From Budorcas taxicolor (Eukaryota; Chordata; Mammalia; Artiodactyla; Bovidae), in assembly GCF_023091745.1 (NCBI RefSeq), contig NC_068920.1, positions 4,650,001 to 4,714,000 on the forward strand: 64,000 nucleotides of DNA, given 5' to 3'. The position numbers and the translations under genes are program-made. Positions 35,125 through 47,768 of the stretch are shown one piece after another. Below the pieces are notes generated by a model. It was not told the origin of the DNA, made no database searches, and worked only from the letters and a program-made list of their open reading frames with translations. Position 1 is the first letter of the stretch. Every line of letters begins with the position of its first letter.

Positions 35125-36529
35125 CAATCCATGCTTGGGCCGAGCCGAGTGTGCCTCCAGGACGGCAGAGCTCCAGCTCTGCTCAGAGGCCGGATCTAGT
35201 CAAGTGCCTTGCGCGAGGCTGCTCTGCCCTGGGCGAGACTTGCCCAGGCTTGCCTCGCTGCTAGGCTTGCTGCCCGGGAAGGAGCAGGCTGTGCGATGCT
35301 GGGAGAGGCCACTGGCGCCTTCCTGGCCTCAGCTCCACTCCTGCCTTGCCTTTGCATCTAGGCCCCGGGCGTCCTTGGGGAAGGCTTAGGAGCCGGTGGC
35401 TTGCACACTGCCAAGCCCTCCAGCAGTGAGGCCTCTCGTAGAGGGGAGGGGAGGGCAAGTGCAGGGCTCCTCCGGCGGGTGCTTGGCCGCACAGACTCAG
35501 CGCCGCACGGAGAGCACAAGGCTCCCAGGTCCCCTGGCTGTGGTCTGCAGCCCCACTCTCCCGGAGGCTGACTCCGTGGGCGGCCAGAAGGTGCCTGACA
35601 GACGTCATGTCCCTAGCGCTCTGCTCCCCAGCAGAGACGTGTGCAGGTGGTGGGGCCTGCCCCTGCGTGTCTGGGCTCCCGCCGGCAGCCCCAGCTCCAG
35701 GGAAGCAGCCCCTGAGCCAAGACCTGTAGGAGGCGCGGGGCGCCCCCGCCTGGAAGCCTAGTGCACAGCATGCGGGAAGCGAGCCTCCTCGGGAGAAGAG
35801 GAGGCAGCCCAGCTGCGTGCGTCTGCACTCACTCCTTGGGCGGAGCCCAGTGAGCCTCCAGTACGGCAGAGCTCCAGCTCTGCTCAGAGGCCCGATCTGG
35901 CAGAGTTGCTGGCGTGAGGCTGCTCGGCCCTTGGCGAGCCTTGCCCAGACTTGCCTCGCTGCTAGGCTTCCTGCCCGGGAAGGAGCAGGCTGCGCGAGAC
36001 AGGCAGAAGCTCCTGGCGCCTTCCTGGCCTCAGCTCCACTCCTGCCTTGCCTTTGCACCTAGTCCCCAGGCGTCCTTGCGGAGTGCTTAGGGGCCGCTGG
36101 GTTGCACGCTGCCAAGCCCTCCAGCCGTGAGAGCTCTGTCATAGGGAAGGGAATGGCAAGTGCAGGGCTCCTGCAGCGGTCGCTTTGCCGCCCAGACTCA
36201 GCACAGCACGGAGAGCACCAGGCTTCCCAGGGCCCCTGGCTGTGGTCTGCAGCCCCACACACCCGGAGGCTGACTCCGTGAGCGCCCAGAAGGTGCCTGA
36301 CAGACGTCATTTCCCTAGTGCTCTCCCCACCAGCAGAGACGTGTGCAGGTGTTTGGGGCCTGCCCCTGCGTGTCTGGGCTGCCGCCCACAGCCTCCGCTC
36401 AGGGGAAGCAGCCCCTGTGCCAAGACCTGCAGGAGGCGCGGGGCGTCCCTGCCTGGAAGCCAAGTGCACAGTCCGCTTGGAAGCGAGCCTCCTTGGGAAG
36501 AGTCGAGGGAGCCAAGCCGCGTGCAGCTG
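35125..36529. repeat. Dimer 26, class X
   Basis: X beginning caatccatgc (private). The B half has cgctttgcc, accagcag and a private caggtgtttgggg near 36347. Confidence 0.95.
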
Positions 36530-37933
36530 CAATCCCTGCTTGGGCCGAGCCGAGTGTGCCTCCAGGACGGCAGAGCTCCAGCTCTGCTCAGAGGCCGGAT
36601 CTAGTCAAGTGCCTTGCGCGAGGCTGCTCTGCCCTGGGCGAGACTTGCCCAGGCTTGCCTCGCTGCTAGGCTTGCTGCCCGGGAAGGAGCAGGCTGTGCG
36701 ATGCTGGGAGAGGCCACTGGCGCCTTCCTGGCCTCAGCTCCACTCCTGCCTTGCCTTTGCATCTAGGCGCCGGGCGTCCTTGGGGAAGGCTTAGGAGCCG
36801 GGGGCTTGCACACTGCCAAGCCCTCCAGCAGTGAGGCCTCTCGTAGAGGGGAGGGGAGGGCAAGTGCAGGTCTCCTCCGGCGGGTGCTTGGCCGTCCAGA
36901 CTCAGCGCCGCACGGAGAGCACAAGGCTCCCAGGTCCCCTGGCTGTGCTCTGCAGCCCCACACACCCGGAGGCTGACTCCGTGGGCGCCCAGAAGGTGAC
37001 TGACAGACGTCATGTCCCTAGCGCTCTGCTCCCCAGCAGAGACGTGTGCAGGTGGTGGGGCCTGCCCCTGCGTGTCTGGGCTCCCGCCGGCAGCCCCAGC
37101 TCCAGGGAAGCAGCCCCTGAGCCAAGACCTGTAGGGGGCGCGGGGCGCCCCCGCCTGGAAGCCTAGTGCACAGCATGCGGGAAGCGAGCCTCCTCCGGAG
37201 AAGAGGAGTCAGCCCAGCTGCGTGCGTCTGCAATCACTCCTTGGGCGGAGCCCATTGATCCTCCAGTACGGCAGAGCTCCAGCTCTGCTCAGAGGCCCGT
37301 CTGGCAGAGTTGCTGGCGTGAGGCTGCTCTGCCTTGGGCGAGCCTTGCCCAGACTTGCCTCGCTGCTAGGCTTCCTGCCCGGGAAGGAGCAGGCTGCGCG
37401 AGACAGGCAGACGCTCCTGGCGCCTTCCTGGCCTCAGTTCCACTCCTGCCTTGCCTTTGCACCTAGTCCCCAGGCGTCCTTGCGGAGGGCTTAGGGGCCG
37501 GTGGGTTGCCCGCTGCCAAGCCCTCCAGCCGTGAGAGCTCTGTCATAGGGAAGGGAATGGCAAGTGCAGGGCTCCTGCAGCGGTCGCTTGGCCGCCCAGG
37601 CTCAGCACAGCACGGAGAGCACCAGGCTTCCCAGGGCCCCGGGCTGTGGTCTGCAGCCCCACACACCCGGAGGCTGACTCCGTGAGCGCCCAGAAGGTGC
37701 CTGACAGACGTCATTTCCCTAGTGCTCTCCCCACCGGCAGAGACGTGTGCAGGTGGTTGGGGCCTGCCCCTGCGTGTCTGGGCTGCCGCCCACAGCCTCC
37801 GCTCAGGGGAAGCAGCCCCTGTGCCAAGACCTGCAGGAGGCGCGGGGCGTCCCTGCCTGGAAGCCAAGTGCACAGTCCGCTTGGAAGCGAGCCTCCTTGG
37901 GAAGAGTCGAGGGAGCCAAGCCGCGTGCAGCTG
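36530..37933. repeat. Dimer 27, class Y, 1404 bp
   Basis: Y with gccgtccag (as in dimers 7 and 9) but normal cagaaggtg. A single-base deletion gives ggcccgtctgg at about 37294-37304 instead of ggcccgatctgg. Confidence 0.95.
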
Positions 37934-39338
37934 CAATCCCTGCTTGGGCCGAGCCGAGTGTGCCTCCAGGACGGGAGAGCTCCAGCTCTGCTCAGAGGCC
38001 GGATCTAGTCAAGTGCCTTGCGCGAGGCTGCTCTGCCCTGGGCGAGACTTGCCCAGGCTTGCCTCGCTGCTAGGCTTGCTGCCCGGGAAGGAGCAGGCTG
38101 TGCGATGCTGGGAGAGGCCACTGGCGCCTTCCTGGCCTCAGCTCCACTCCTGCCTTGCCTTTGCATCTAGGCCCCGGGCGTCCTTGGGGAAGGCTTAGGA
38201 GCCGGTGGCTTGCACACTGCCAAGCCCTCCAGCAGTGAGGCCTCTCGTAGAGGGGAGGGCAGGGCAAGTGCAGGGCTCCTCCGGCGGGTGCTTGGCCGCA
38301 CAGACTCAGCGCCGCACGGAGAGCACAAGGCTCCCAGGTCCCCTGGCTGTGGTCTGCAGCCCCACTCTCCCGGAGGCTGACTCCGTGGGCGGCCAGAAGG
38401 TGCCTGACAGACGTCATGTCCCTAGCGCTCTGCTCCCCAGCAGAGACGTGTGCAGGTGGTGGGGCCTGCCCCTGCGTGTCTGGGCTCCCGCCGGCAGCCC
38501 CAGCTCCAGGGAAGCAGCCCCTGAGCCAAGACCTGTAGGAGGCGCGGGGCGCCCCCGCCTGGAAGCCTAGTGCACAGCATGCGGGAAGCGAGCCTCCTCG
38601 GGAGAAGAGGAGGCAGCCCAGCTGCGTGCGTCTGCACTCACTCCTTGGGCGGAGCCCAGTGAGCCTCCAGTACGGCAGAGCTCCAGCTCTGCTCAGAGGC
38701 CCGATCTGGCAGAGTTGCTGGCGTGAGGCTGCTCGGCCCTTGGCGAGCCTTGCCCAGACTTGCCTCGCTGCTAGGCTTCCTGCCCGGGAAGGAGCAGGCT
38801 GCGCGAGACAGGCAGAAGCTCCTGGCGCCTTCCTGGCCTCAGCTCCACTCCTGCCTTGCCTTTGCACCTAGTCCCCAGGCGTCCTTGCGGAGTGCTTAGG
38901 GGCCGCTGGGTTGCACGCTGCCAAGCCCTCCAGCCGTGAGAGCTCTGTCATAGGGAAGGGAATGGCAAGTGCAGGGCTCCTGCAGCGGTCGCTTTGCCGC
39001 CCAGACTCAGCACAGCACGGAGAGCACCAGGCTTCCCAGGGCCCCTGGCTGTGGTCTGCAGCCCCACACACCCGGAGGCTGACTCCGTGAGCGCCCAGAA
39101 GGTGCCTGACAGACGTCATTTCCCTAGTGCTCTCCCCACCGGCAGAGACGTGTGCAGGTGGTTGGGGCCTGCCCCTGCGTGTCTGGGCTGCCGCCCACAG
39201 CCTCCGCTCAGGGGAAGCAGCCCCTGTGCCAAGACCTGCAGGAGGCGCGGGGCGTCCCTGCCTGGAAGCCAAGTGCACAGTCCGCTTGGAAGCGAGCCTC
39301 CTTGGGAAGAGTCGAGGGAGCCAAGCCGCGTGCAGCTG
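37934..39338. repeat. Dimer 28, class X
   Basis: X with acgggagagct, ggagggcaggg and cgctttgcc; equals dimer 24. Confidence 0.95.
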
Positions 39339-40743
39339 CAATCCCTGCTTGGGCCGAGCCGAGTGTGCCTCCAGGACGGCAGAGCTCCAGCTCTGCTCAG
39401 AGGCCGGATCTAGTCAAGTGCCTTGCGCGAGGCTGCTCTGCCCTGGGCGAGACTTGCCCAGGCTTGCCTCGCTGCTAGGCTTGCTGCCCGGGAAGGAGCA
39501 GGCTGTGCGATGCTGGGAGAGGCCACTGGCGCCTTCCTGGCCTCAGCTCCACTCCTGCCTTGCCTTTGCATCTAGGCGCCGGGCGTCCTTGGGGAAGGCT
39601 TAGGAGCCGGGGGCTTGCACACTGCCAAGCCCTCCAGCAGTGAGGCCTCTCGTAGAGGGGAGGGGAGGGCAAGTGCAGGTCTCCTCCGGCGGGTGCTTGG
39701 CCGCCCAGACTCAGCGCCGCACGGAGAGCACAAGGCTCCCAGGTCCCCTGGCTGTGCTCTGCAGCCCCACACACCCGGAGGCTGACTCCGTGGGCGCCCA
39801 GAAGGTGACTGACAGACGTCATGTCCCTAGCGCTCTGCTCCCCAGCAGAGACGTGTGCAGGTGGTGGGGCCTGCCCCTGCGTGTCTGGGCTCCCGCCGGC
39901 AGCCCCAGCTCCAGGGAAGCAGCCCCTGAGCCAAGACCTGTAGGGGGCGCGGGGCGCCCCCGCCTGGAAGCCTAGTGCACAGCATGCGGGAAGCGAGCCT
40001 CCTCCGGAGAAGAGGAGTCAGCCCAGCTGCGTGCGTCTGCAATCACTCCTTGGGCGGAGCCCAGTGAGCCTCCAGTACGGCAGAGCTCCAGCTCTGCTCA
40101 GAGGCCCGATCTGGCAGAGTTGCTGGCGTGAGGCTGCTCTGCCTTGGGCGAGCCTTGCCCAGACTTGCCTCGCTGCTAGGCTTCCTGCCCGGGAAGGAGC
40201 AGGCTGCGCGAGACAGGCAGACGCTCCTGGCGCCTTCCTGGCCTCAGTTCCACTCCTGCCTTGCCTTTGCACCTAGTCCCCAGGCGTCCTTGCGGAGGGC
40301 TTAGGGGCCGGTGGGTTGCCCGCTGCCAAGCCCTCCAGCCGTGAGAGCTCTGTCATAGGGAAGGGAATGGCAAGTGCAGGGCTCCTGCAGCGGTCGCTTG
40401 GCCGCCCAGGCTCAGCACAGCACGGAGAGCACCAGGCTTCCCAGGGCCCCGGGCTGTGGTCTGCAGCCCCACACACCCGGAGGCTGACTCCGTGAGCGCC
40501 CAGAAGGTGCCTGACAGACGTCATTTCCCTAGTGCTCTCCCCACCGGCAGAGACGTGTGCAGGTGGTTGGGGCCTGCCCCTGCGTGTCTGGGCTGCCGCC
40601 CACAGCCTCCGCTCAGGGGAAGCAGCCCCTGTGCCAAGACCTGCAGGAGGCGCGGGGCGTCCCTGCCTGGAAGCCAAGTGCACAGTCCGCTTGGAAGCGA
40701 GCCTCCTTGGGAAGAGTCGAGGGAGCCAAGCCGCGTGCAGCTG
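39339..40743. repeat. Dimer 29, Y with X patch
   Basis: Y throughout except for agtgagcctcc (about 40062) in place of attgatcctcc. The flanking aatcac and ctctgcct stay Y, so the patch is under about 100 bp. Confidence 0.93.
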
Positions 40744-42148
40744 CAATCCCTGCTTGGGCCGAGCCGAGTGTGCCTCCAGGACGGCAGAGCTCCAGCTCTG
40801 CTCAGAGGCCGGATCTAGTCAAGTGCCTTGCGCGAGGCTGCTCTGCCCTGGGCGAGACTTGCCCAGGCTTGCCTCGCTGCTAGGCTTGCTGCCCGGGAAG
40901 GAGCAGGCTGTGCGATGCTGGGAGAGGCCACTGGCGCCTTCCTGGCCTCAGCTCCACTCCTGCCTTGCCTTTGCATCTAGGCCCCGGGCGTCCTTGGGGA
41001 AGGCTTAGGAGCCGGTGGCTTGCACACTGCCAAGCCCTCCAGCAGTGAGGCCTCTCGTAGAGGGGAGGGGAGGGCAAGTGCAGGGCTCCTCCGGCGGGTG
41101 CTTGGCCGCACAGACTCAGCGCCGCACGGAGAGCACAAGGCTCCCAGGTCCCCTGGCTGTGGTCTGCAGCCCCACTCTCCCGGAGGCTGACTCCGTGGGC
41201 GGCCAGAAGGTGCCTGACAGACGTCATGTCCCTAGCGCTCTGCTCCCCAGCAGAGACGTGTGCAGGTGGTGGGGCCTGCCCCTGCGTGTCTGGGCTCCCG
41301 CCGGCAGCCCCAGCTCCAGGGAAGCAGCCCCTGAGCCAAGACCTGTAGGAGGCGCGGGGCGCCCCCGCCTGGAAGCCTAGTGCACAGCATGCGGGAAGCG
41401 AGCCTCCTCGGGAGAAGAGGAGGCAGCCCAGCTGCGTGCGTCTGCACTCACTCCTTGGGCGGAGCCCAGTGAGCCTCCAGTACGGCAGAGCTCCAGCTCT
41501 GCTCAGAGGCCCGATCTGGCAGAGTTGCTGGCGTGAGGCTGCTCGGCCCTTGGCGAGCCTTGCCCAGACTTTCCTCGCTGCTAGGCTTCCTGCCCGGGAA
41601 GGAGCAGGCTGCGCGAGACAGGCAGAAGCTCCTGGCGCCTTCCTGGCCTCAGCTCCACTCCTGCCTTGCCTTTGCACCTAGTCCCCAGGCGTCCTTGCGG
41701 AGTGCTTAGGGGCCGCTGGGTTGCACGCTGCCAAGCCCTCCAGCCGTGAGAGCTCTGTCATAGGGAAGGGAATGGCAAGTGCAGGGCTCCTGCAGCGGTC
41801 GCTTGGCCGCCCAGACTCAGCACAGCACGGAGAGCACCAGGCTTCCCAGGGCCCCTGGCTGTGGTCTGCAGCCCCACACACCCGGAGGCTGACTCCGTGA
41901 GCGCCCAGAAGGTGCCTGACAGACGTCATTTCCCTAGTGCTCTCCCCACCGGCAGAGACGTGTGCAGGTGGTTGGGGCCTGCCCCTGCGTGTCTGGGCTG
42001 CCGCCCACAGCCTCCGCTCAGGGGAAGCAGCCCCTGTGCCAAGACCTGCAGGAGGCGCGGGGCGTCCCTGCCTGGAAGCCAAGTGCACAGTCCGCTTGGA
42101 AGCGAGCCTCCTTGGGAAGAGTCGAGGGAGCCAAGCCGCGTGCAGCTG
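40744..42148. repeat. Dimer 30, class X, ttcctcg variant
   Basis: X with gactttcctcg near 41569. With dimer 31 it forms a pair that recurs in modified form as 33-34, 35-36 and 43-44. Confidence 0.94.
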
Positions 42149-43553
42149 CAATCCCTGCTTGGGCCGAGCCGAGTGTGCCTCCAGGACGGGAGAGCTCCAG
42201 CTCTGCTGAGAGGCCGGATCTAGTCAAGTGCCTTGCGCGAGGCTGCTCTGCCCTGGGCGAGACTTGCCCAGGCTTGCCTCGCTGCTAGGCTTGCTGCCCG
42301 GGAAGGAGCAGGCTGTGCGATGCTGGGAGAGGCCACTGGCGCCTTCCTGGCCTCAGCTCCACTCCTGCCTTGCCTTTGCATCTAGGCGCCGGGCGTCCTT
42401 GGGGAAGGCTTAGGAGCCGGGGGCTTGCACACTGCCAAGCCCTCCAGCAGTGAGGCCTCTCGTAGAGGGGAGGGCAGGGCAAGTGCAGGTCTCCTCCGGC
42501 GGGTGCTTGGCCGCCCAGACTCAGCGCCGCACGGAGAGCACAAGGCTCCCAGGTCCCCTGGCTGTGCTCTGCAGCCCCACACACCCGGAGGCTGACTCCG
42601 TGGGCGCCCAGAAGGTGACTGACAGACGTCATGTCCCTAGCGCTCTGCTCCCCAGCAGAGACGTGTGCAGGTGGTGGGGCCTGCCCCTGCGTGTCTGGGC
42701 TCCCGCCGGCAGCCCCAGCTCCAGGGAAGCAGCCCCTGAGCCAAGACCTGTAGGGGGCGCGGGGCGCCCCCGCCTGGAAGCCTAGTGCACAGCATGCGGG
42801 AAGCGAGCCTCCTCCGGAGAAGAGGAGTCAGCCCAGCTGCGTGCGTCTGCAATCACTCCTTGGGCGGAGCCCAGTGAGCCTCCAGTACGGCAGAGCTCCA
42901 GCTCTGCTCAGAGGCCCGATCTGGCAGAGTTGCTGGCGTGAGGCTGCTCTGCCTTGGGCGAGCCTTGCCCAGACTTGCCTCGCTGCTAGGCTTCCTGCCC
43001 GGGAAGGAGCAGGCTGCGCGAGACAGGCAGACGCTCCTGGCGCCTTCCTGGCCTCAGTTCCACTCCTGCCTTGCCTTTGCACCTAGTCCCCAGGCGTCCT
43101 TGCGGAGGGCTTAGGGGCCGGTGGGTTGCCCGCTGCCAAGCCCTCCAGCCGTGAGAGCTCTGTCATAGGGAAGGGAATGGCAAGTGCAGGGCTCCTGCAG
43201 CGGTCGCTTGGCCGCCCAGGCTCAGCACAGCACGGAGAGCACCAGGCTTCCCAGGGCCCCGGGCTGTGGTCTGCAGCCCCACACACCCGGAGGCTGACTC
43301 CGTGAGCGCCCAGAAGGTGCCTGACAGACGTCATTTCCCTAGTGCTCTCCCCACCGGCAGAGACGTGTGCAGGTGGTTGGGGCCTGCCCCTGCGTGTCTG
43401 GGCTGCCGCCCACAGCCTCCGCTCAGGGGAAGCAGCCCCTGTGCCAAGACCTGCAGGAGGCGCGGGGCGTCCCTGCCTGGAAGCCAAGTGCACAGTCCGC
43501 TTGGAAGCGAGCCTCCTTGGGAAGAGTCGAGGGAGCCAAGCCGCGTGCAGCTG
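42149..43553. repeat. Dimer 31, Y with X patch
   Basis: The A half has ctgctgagag but the normal A sequence where dimers 3 and 5 are converted, plus ggagggcaggg followed by gtctcc. The B half carries the agtgagcctcc patch of dimer 29. Confidence 0.93.
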
Positions 43554-44958
43554 CAATCCCTGCTTGGGCCGAGCCGAGTGTGCCTCCAGGACGGGAGAGC
43601 TCCAGCTCTGCTGAGAGGCCGGATCTAGTCAAGTGCCTTGCGCGAGGCTGCTCTGCCCTGGGCGAGCCTTGCCCAGGCTTGCCTCGCTGCTAGGCTTGCT
43701 GCCCGGGAGGGAGCAGGCTGCGCGAGACAGGCAGAAGCTCCTGGCGCCTTCCTGGCCTCAGCTCCACTCCTGCCTTGCCTTTGCATCTAGGCGCCGGGCG
43801 TCCTTGGGGAAGGCTTAGGAGCCGGGGGCTTGCACACTGCCAAGCCCTCCAGCAGTGAGGCCTCTCGTAGAGGGGAGGGGAGGGCAAGTGCAGGTCTCCT
43901 CCGGCGGGTGCTTGGCCGCCCAGACTCAGCGCCGCACGGAGAGCACAAGGCTCCCAGGTCCCCTGGCTGTGCTCTGCAGCCCCACACACCCGGAGGCTGA
44001 CTCCGTGGGCGCCCAGAAGGTGACTGACAGACGTCATGTCCCTAGCGCTCTGCTCCCCAGCAGAGACGTGTGCAGGTGGTGGGGCCTGCCCCTGCGTGTC
44101 TGGGCTCCCGCCGGCAGCCCCAGCTCCAGGGAAGCAGCCCCTGAGCCAAGACCTGTAGGGGGCGCGGGGCGCCCCCGCCTGGAAGCCTAGTGCACAGCAT
44201 GCGGGAAGCGAGCCTCCTCCGGAGAAGAGGAGTCAGCCCAGCTGCGTGCGTCTGCAATCACTCCTTGGGCGGAGCCCATTGATCCTCCAGTACGGCAGAG
44301 CTCCAGCTCTGCTCAGAGGCCCGATCTGGCAGAGTTGCTGGCGTGAGGCTGCTCTGCCTTGGGCGAGCCTTGCCCAGACTTGCCTCGCTGCTAGGCTTCC
44401 TGCCCGGGAAGGAGCAGGCTGCGCGAGACAGGCAGACGCTCCTGGCGCCTTCCTGGCCTCAGTTCCACTCCTGCCTTGCCTTTGCACCTAGTCCCCAGGC
44501 GTCCTTGCGGAGGGCTTAGGGGCCGGTGGGTTGCCCGCTGCCAAGCCCTCCAGCCGTGAGAGCTCTGTCATAGGGAAGGGAATGGCAAGTGCAGGGCTCC
44601 TGCAGCGGTCGCTTGGCCGCCCAGGCTCAGCACAGCACGGAGAGCACCAGGCTTCCCAGGGCCCCGGGCTGTGGTCTGCAGCCCCACACACCCGGAGGCT
44701 GACTCCGTGAGCGCCCAGAAGGTGCGTGACAGACGTCATTTCCCTAGTGCTCTCCCCACCAGCAGAGACGTGTGCAGGTGGTTGGGGCCTGCCCCTGCGT
44801 GTCTGGGCTGCCGCCCACAGCCTCCGCTCAGGGGAAGCAGCCCCTGTGCCAAGACCTGCAGGAGGCGCGGGGCGTCCCTGCCTGGAAGCCAAGTGCACAG
44901 TCCGCTTGGAAGCGAGCCTCCTTGGGAAGAGTCGAGGGAGCCAAGCCGCGTGCAGCTG
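43554..44958. repeat. Dimer 32, class Y with conversion tract
   Basis: Like dimer 5: ctgctgagag, gagccttgcc and the B-type tract at about 43706-43741. The B half has gcgtgac and accagcag but not gtgatctcc. Confidence 0.95.
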
Positions 44959-46363
44959 CAATCCCTGCTTGGGCCGAGCCGAGTGTGCCTCCAGGACGGC
45001 AGAGCTCCAGCTCTGCTCAGAGGCCGGATCTAGTCAAGTGCCTTGCGCGAGGCTGCTCTGCCCTGGGCGAGACTTGCCCAGGCTTGCCTCGCTGCTAGGC
45101 TTGCTGCCCGGGAAGGAGCAGGCTGTGCGATGCTGGGAGAGGCCACTGGCGCCTTCCTGGCCTCAGCTCCACTCCTGCCTTGCCTTTGCATCTAGGCCCC
45201 GGGCGTCCTTGGGGAAGGCTTAGGAGCCGGTGGCTTGCACACTGCCAAGCCCTCCAGCAGTGAGGCCTCTCGTAGAGGGGAGGGGAGGGCAAGTGCAGGG
45301 CTCCTCCGGCGGGTGCTTGGCCGCACAGACTCAGCGCCGCACGGAGAGCACAAGGCTCCCAGGTCCCCTGGCTGTGGTCTGCAGCCCCACTCTCCCGGAG
45401 GCTGACTCCGTGGGCGGCCAGAAGGTGCCTGACAGACGTCATGTCCCTAGCGCTCTGCTCCCCAGCAGAGACGTGTGCAGGTGGTGGGGCCTGCCCCTGC
45501 GTGTCTGGGCTCCCGCCGGCAGCCCCAGCTCCAGGGAAGCAGCCCCTGAGCCAAGACCTGTAGGAGGCGCGGGGCGCCCCCGCCTGGAAGCCTAGTGCAC
45601 AGCATGCGGGAAGCGAGCCTCCTCGGGAGAAGAGGAGGCAGCCCAGCTGCGTGCGTCTGCACTCACTCCTTGGGCGGAGCCCAGTGAGCCTCCAGTACGG
45701 CAGAGCTCCAGCTCTGCTCAGAGGCCCGATCTGGCAGAGTTGCTGGCGTGAGGCTGCTCGGCCCTTGGCGAGCCTTGCCCAGACTTTCCTCGCTGCTAGG
45801 CTTCCTGCCCGGGAAGGAGCAGGCTGCGCGAGACAGGCAGAAGCTCCTGGCGCCTTCCTGGCCTCAGCTCCACTCCTGCCTTGCCTTTGCACCTAGTCCC
45901 CAGGCGTCCTTGCGGAGTGCTTAGGGGCCGCTGGGTTGCACGCTGCCAAGCCCTCCAGCCGTGAGAGCTCTGTCATAGGGAAGGGAATGGCAAGTGCAGG
46001 GCTCCTGCAGCGGTCGCTTGGCCGCCCAGACTCAGCACAGCACGGAGAGCACCAGGCTTCCCAGGGCCCCTGGCTGTGGTCTGCAGCCCCACACACCCGG
46101 AGGCTGACTCCGTGAGCGCCCAGAAGGTGCCTGACAGACGTCATTTCCCTAGTGCTCTCCCCACCGGCAGAGACGTGTGCAGGTGGTTGGGGCCTGCCCC
46201 TGCGTGTCTGGGCTGCCGCCCACAGCCTCCGCTCAGGGGAAGCAGCCCCTGTGCCAAGACCTGCAGGAGGCGCGGGGCGTCCCTGCCTGGAAGCCAAGTG
46301 CACAGTCCGCTTGGAAGCGAGCCTCCTTGGGAAGAGTCGAGGGAGCCAAGCCGCGTGCAGCTG
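44959..46363. repeat. Dimer 33, class X, ttcctcg variant
   Basis: X with gactttcctcg near 45782. Confidence 0.95.
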
Positions 46364-47768
46364 CAATCCCTGCTTGGGCCGAGCCGAGTGTGCCTCCAGG
46401 ACGGGAGAGCTCCAGCTCTGCTGAGAGGCCGGATCTAGTCAAGTGCCTTGCGCGAGGCTGCTCTGCCCTGGGCGAGACTTGCCCAGGCTTGCCTCGCTGC
46501 TAGGCTTGCTGCCCGGGAAGGAGCAGGCTGTGCGATGCTGGGAGAGGCCACTGGCGCCTTCCTGGCCTCAGCTCCACTCCTGCCTTGCCTTTGCATCTAG
46601 GCGCCGGGCGTCCTTGGGGAAGGCTTAGGAGCCGGGGGCTTGCACACTGCCAAGCCCTCCAGCAGTGAGGCCTCTCGTAGAGGGGAGGGCAGGGCAAGTG
46701 CAGGTCTCCTCCGGCGGGTGCTTGGCCGCCCAGACTCAGCGCCGCACGGAGAGCACAAGGCTCCCAGGTCCCCTGGCTGTGCTCTGCAGCCCCACACACC
46801 CGGAGGCTGACTCCGTGGGCGCCCAGAAGGTGACTGACAGACGTCATGTCCCTAGCGCTCTGCTCCCCAGCAGAGACGTGTGCAGGTGGTGGGGCCTGCC
46901 CCTGCGTGTCTGGGCTCCCGCCGGCAGCCCCAGCTCCAGGGAAGCAGCCCCTGAGCCAAGACCTGTAGGGGGCGCGGGGCGCCCCCGCCTGGAAGCCTAG
47001 TGCACAGCATGCGGGAAGCGAGCCTCCTCGGGAGAAGAGGAGTCAGCCCAGCTGCGTGCGTCTGCAATCACTCCTTGGGCGGAGCCCATTGATCCTCCAG
47101 TAAGGCAGAGCTCCAGCTCTGCTCAGAGGCCCGATCTGGCAGAGTTGCTGGCGTGAGGCTGCTCTGCCTTGGGCGAGCCTTGCCCAGACTTGCCTCGCTG
47201 CTAGGCTTCCTGCCCGGGAAGGAGCAGGCTGCGCGAGACAGGCAGACGCTCCTGGCGCCTTCCTGGCCTCAGTTCCACTCCTGCCTTGCCTTTGCACCTA
47301 GTCCCCAGGCGTCCTTGCGGAGGGCTTAGGGGCCGGTGGGTTGCCCGCTGCCAAGCCCTCCAGCCGTGAGAGCTCTGTCATAGGGAAGGGAATGGCAAGT
47401 GCAGGGCTCCTGCAGCGGTCGCTTGGCCGCCCAGGCTCAGCACAGCACGGAGAGCACCAGGCTTCCCAGGGCCCCGGGCTGTGGTCTGCAGCCCCACACA
47501 CCCGGAGGCTGACTCCGTGAGCGCCCAGAAGGTGCCTGACAGACGTCATTTCCCTAGTGCTCTCCCCACCAGCAGAGACGTGTGCAGGTGGTTGGGGCCT
47601 GCCCCTGCGTGTCTGGGCTGCCGCCCACAGCCTCCGCTCAGGGGAAGCAGCCCCTGTGCCAAGACCTGCAGGAGGCGCGGGGCGTCCCTGCCTGGAAGCC
47701 AAGTGCACAGTCCGCTTGGAAGCGAGCCTCCTTGGGAAGAGTCGAGGGAGCCAAGCCGCGTGCAGCTG
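46364..47768. repeat. Dimer 34, class Y variant
   Basis: Y with ctgctgagag and ggagggcaggg/gtctcc. The A/B border reads ctcctcgggagaagaggagtc, an X base followed by a Y base, and agtaaggcag occurs near 47098, as in dimers 39 and 40. Confidence 0.93.
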
